Below are positions 14,317 to 15,497 of a stretch of 15,497 nt of DNA, in pieces. The translations under genes were made by a program, and so were the position numbers. The DNA is taken from NCBI GenBank assembly GCA_043775075.1, contig JAYVSS010000175.1, positions 1 through 15,497 of the forward strand. The letters are read 5' to 3'. This DNA is from JANLQX01 sp043775075 (lineage in GTDB: Bacteria > Actinomycetota > Acidimicrobiia > Acidimicrobiales > JANYDT01). The number at the start of each line of letters is the position of its first letter. Position 1 is the first letter of the stretch. The notes beneath the pieces were generated by a model. That model was not told where the DNA came from and did not search any database. It saw only the letters and a program-made list of their open reading frames with translations.

Positions 14317-14372
14317 ACCGCACCTGATTCGGCCCGTTGCGGCCCACCGGTGCTGAATCACCATCTGAACCA

Positions 14373-14395
14373 CCAGCTGAAGGGCCCACAGCTGG
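14373..14395. repeat. Inverted repeat in the rpmH-dnaA spacer
   Basis: CCAGCTG (14373-14379) and CAGCTGG (14389-14395) form a perfect 7-bp inverted repeat with a 9-base spacer. It could be an operator or a hairpin in the rpmH leader. Confidence 0.45.
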
Positions 14396-14562
14396 GACCC
14401 GGTTGCGTTGAAATGAAGGCAACGACCCGGTGATGGCCCGCCGAGCGTGGCCGAACGAGCTGGTGCTAGTTTCACTGACCCCTCGGTTTGGCCGGAGCAG
14501 TGATGTGTGCCGGTGATGCATTCGGTTGGGGTGGGGTCATACGTACACCTAGTTGCCACGCC

Positions 14563-14571
14563 TGTGGATAA
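14563..14571 (-). promoter_or_regulatory. DnaA box
   Basis: TGTGGATAA on the plus strand is the exact complement of the DnaA box TTATCCACA. It overlaps a possible GTG start of dnaA at 14564 and lies 35 bp before the preferred ATG, a position suited to autoregulation. Confidence 0.7.
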
Positions 14572-14605
14572 CGTTGTGGAAGTAACCGAGGACGAGCGCA
14601 TCCAT

Positions 14606-15497
14606 ATGGCCGACGCCGCAGAACATCCATGGGAAGTCGTGAGTGATCGACTTCGCCATGCCCTTGGTGAGGCGGCGTGGGGTGCCTATTTCGCCGATGC
14701 TCGTGCGCTCGTGTTCGATGACCACCGTCTCGTTCTCGCCGTCGCCCATACCTTCGTCAAAGAACGCATCGAACAGCGCTATCTGGCGGCGCTTGACAAC
14801 GCCGTGCGCGCCGTCACGGAAACAACCACTGTCGTGGCCATCGAAGTGTTGCCCCGCTCAGAAATGCCAGCGGATTCACGCCCAACCGACGATCTCTTCG
14901 GCGAACGTCGTGACCTACACGACTTGCCGAGCACGGGGACCGGAGCCGCTCGGCCAGACCGGCCCGCCGAAACTCCGAAGGCTCCAGCGATGCCTGCTGC
15001 CAGCAGCGGGGCTGCCCGAGCGCCGGCTTCGAGCGGGGGGCGAAATGACGAGCCGCTCCTGAACCCGCGCTACACGTTCGCCGATTTTGTCCAGGGCACG
15101 AACAACCGATTCGCCTGCAATGCTGCGATGGCGGTGGCGGAAAAGCCCGCTCGGTCCTACAACCCGCTTTTTATCTACGGCGATTCTGGCCTCGGCAAAA
15201 CGCACCTGCTCCAAGCCATTGGCCATTACGTACGGGAGATGTATCCGACAAGTCGGGTCCGCTATGTCTCGACCGAGACGTTTGTCACGGAATTTGTCGA
15301 CGCCATCCGCACCAACACCACAAACTCATTTAAGCGTCGGTATCGCGACGACTGCGATGTGTTGCTCGTCGACGATATTCAGTTCATGGAGGGCAAAGAA
15401 GGCACCCAGGAGGAGTTTTTCCACACGTTCAACTTCTTGCACCAGAGTGGCCGCCAGATCGTCATCTCATCGGATCGGCCCCCCAAGGCCATCGCGA
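14606..15497 (+). CDS. dnaA: DnaA chromosomal replication initiator (3' end outside window)
   Basis: 297 residues are visible. Domain I (about 1-75, from HPWEVVSDRL) mediates oligomerisation and helicase loading. A Pro/Ala/Ser-rich linker (about 85-150) is domain II. The AAA+ domain III begins near LNPRYTFADFV (from 152) with Walker A GDSGLGKTH (192-200), Walker B LLVDDIQF (253-260) and the sensor region VISSDRPPK. The rest of domain III and the DNA-binding domain IV lie beyond the edge. I chose ATG 14606, which puts the conserved Trp at residue 9. In-frame GTG codons at 14576 and 14564 are alternatives that would add 10 or 14 residues. GAGGACGAG lies 9-18 bases upstream of the ATG. DnaA binds DnaA boxes and opens oriC. 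Confidence 0.97.
   Translation, partial: MADAAEHPWEVVSDRLRHALGEAAWGAYFADARALVFDDHRLVLAVAHTFVKERIEQRYLAALDNAVRAVTETTTVVAIEVLPRSEMPADSRPTDDLFGERRDLHDLPSTGTGAARPDRPAETPKAPAMPAASSGAARAPASSGGRNDEPLLNPRYTFADFVQGTNNRFACNAAMAVAEKPARSYNPLFIYGDSGLGKTHLLQAIGHYVREMYPTSRVRYVSTETFVTEFVDAIRTNTTNSFKRRYRDDCDVLLVDDIQFMEGKEGTQEEFFHTFNFLHQSGRQIVISSDRPPKAIA

Larger units (their letters stand above)
14240..14605. other. rpmH-dnaA divergent intergenic region
   Basis: 366 bp that should carry the promoters of rpmH (leftward) and dnaA (rightward). I see two inverted repeats (14286-14316 and 14373-14395) and one perfect DnaA box (14563-14571). I do not see strong -35/-10 pairs, a cluster of DnaA boxes or an AT-rich unwinding element. 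oriC itself is therefore more likely on the far side of dnaA, as in mycobacteria. Confidence 0.7.

Noticed and set aside
4208..14396. A 15-bp word (GGGCCCACAGCTGGG) shared by the kinase linker (4208-4222) and the rpmH spacer (14382-14396)
   Set aside because: A single GC-rich 15-mer match in 15 kb is not far from chance, and the flanking bases do not match.
14240..14605. oriC in the rpmH-dnaA spacer
   Set aside because: Only one clear DnaA box and no AT-rich stretch are present, whereas actinobacterial origins usually have many boxes between dnaA and dnaN.
1..15497. Mobile elements, CRISPR arrays, tRNA or rRNA genes
   Set aside because: No transposase, terminal repeats, regularly spaced repeats or tRNA/rRNA-like segments were seen. 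The gene order is conserved and compact throughout.

Overview
The window is the dnaA/rpmH side of the replication-origin region of a high-GC Gram-positive bacterium (Actinomycetota). From left to right the gene order is: a secretory/membrane protein tail, murJ, degV, a Ser/Thr kinase, an ECF sigma factor, a zinc-type anti-sigma factor, a small membrane protein, trxB, trxA, parB, parA, rsmG, khpB (jag), yidC, yidD, rnpA, rpmH and dnaA. This is essentially the order of the Mycobacterium tuberculosis block Rv3909 to Rv0001, but with clear differences. The kinase is separate from MurJ, degV lies between them, a small membrane gene precedes trxB, and cwlM is absent from its usual place. High GC, many GTG starts and these differences suggest a non-mycobacterial, possibly deep-branching actinobacterium such as Acidimicrobiia. 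That taxonomic guess is inference.

Positions 1-8613 all read rightwards. They form an envelope block (C-terminal end of a DUF6049-like protein, the lipid II flippase MurJ, a DegV lipid-binding protein, and a membrane kinase with an external discoidin-like domain). A stress-response pair follows (ECF sigma, anti-sigma), then a two-helix membrane protein and the thioredoxin system. Overlapping stops and starts (murJ, sigma, anti-sigma) indicate coupled translation. The 264 bases between degV and the kinase are the hardest part: three frames look partly coding, and the kinase has no well-placed start.

Positions 8731-14239 read leftwards and meet the thioredoxin genes at a strong hairpin around 8661-8689. 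From the promoter side the order is rpmH, rnpA, yidD, yidC, khpB, rsmG, then parA and parB. The yidD, yidC, khpB and rsmG junctions overlap by 4 bp or are 1 bp apart. Two parS-like sites lie between rsmG and parA, one of them at the predicted parA transcription start.

From 14240 to about 14605 is the divergent rpmH/dnaA spacer, with two inverted repeats and one perfect DnaA box right at the 5' end of dnaA. No DnaA-box cluster or AT-rich unwinding element is visible, so oriC proper probably lies beyond the right edge, after dnaA. dnaA runs off the window. I see no mobile elements, CRISPR arrays, tRNAs or rRNAs. The window is mostly conserved chromosome. Its most notable points are the unfused MurJ/kinase arrangement and the unresolved degV-kinase junction.
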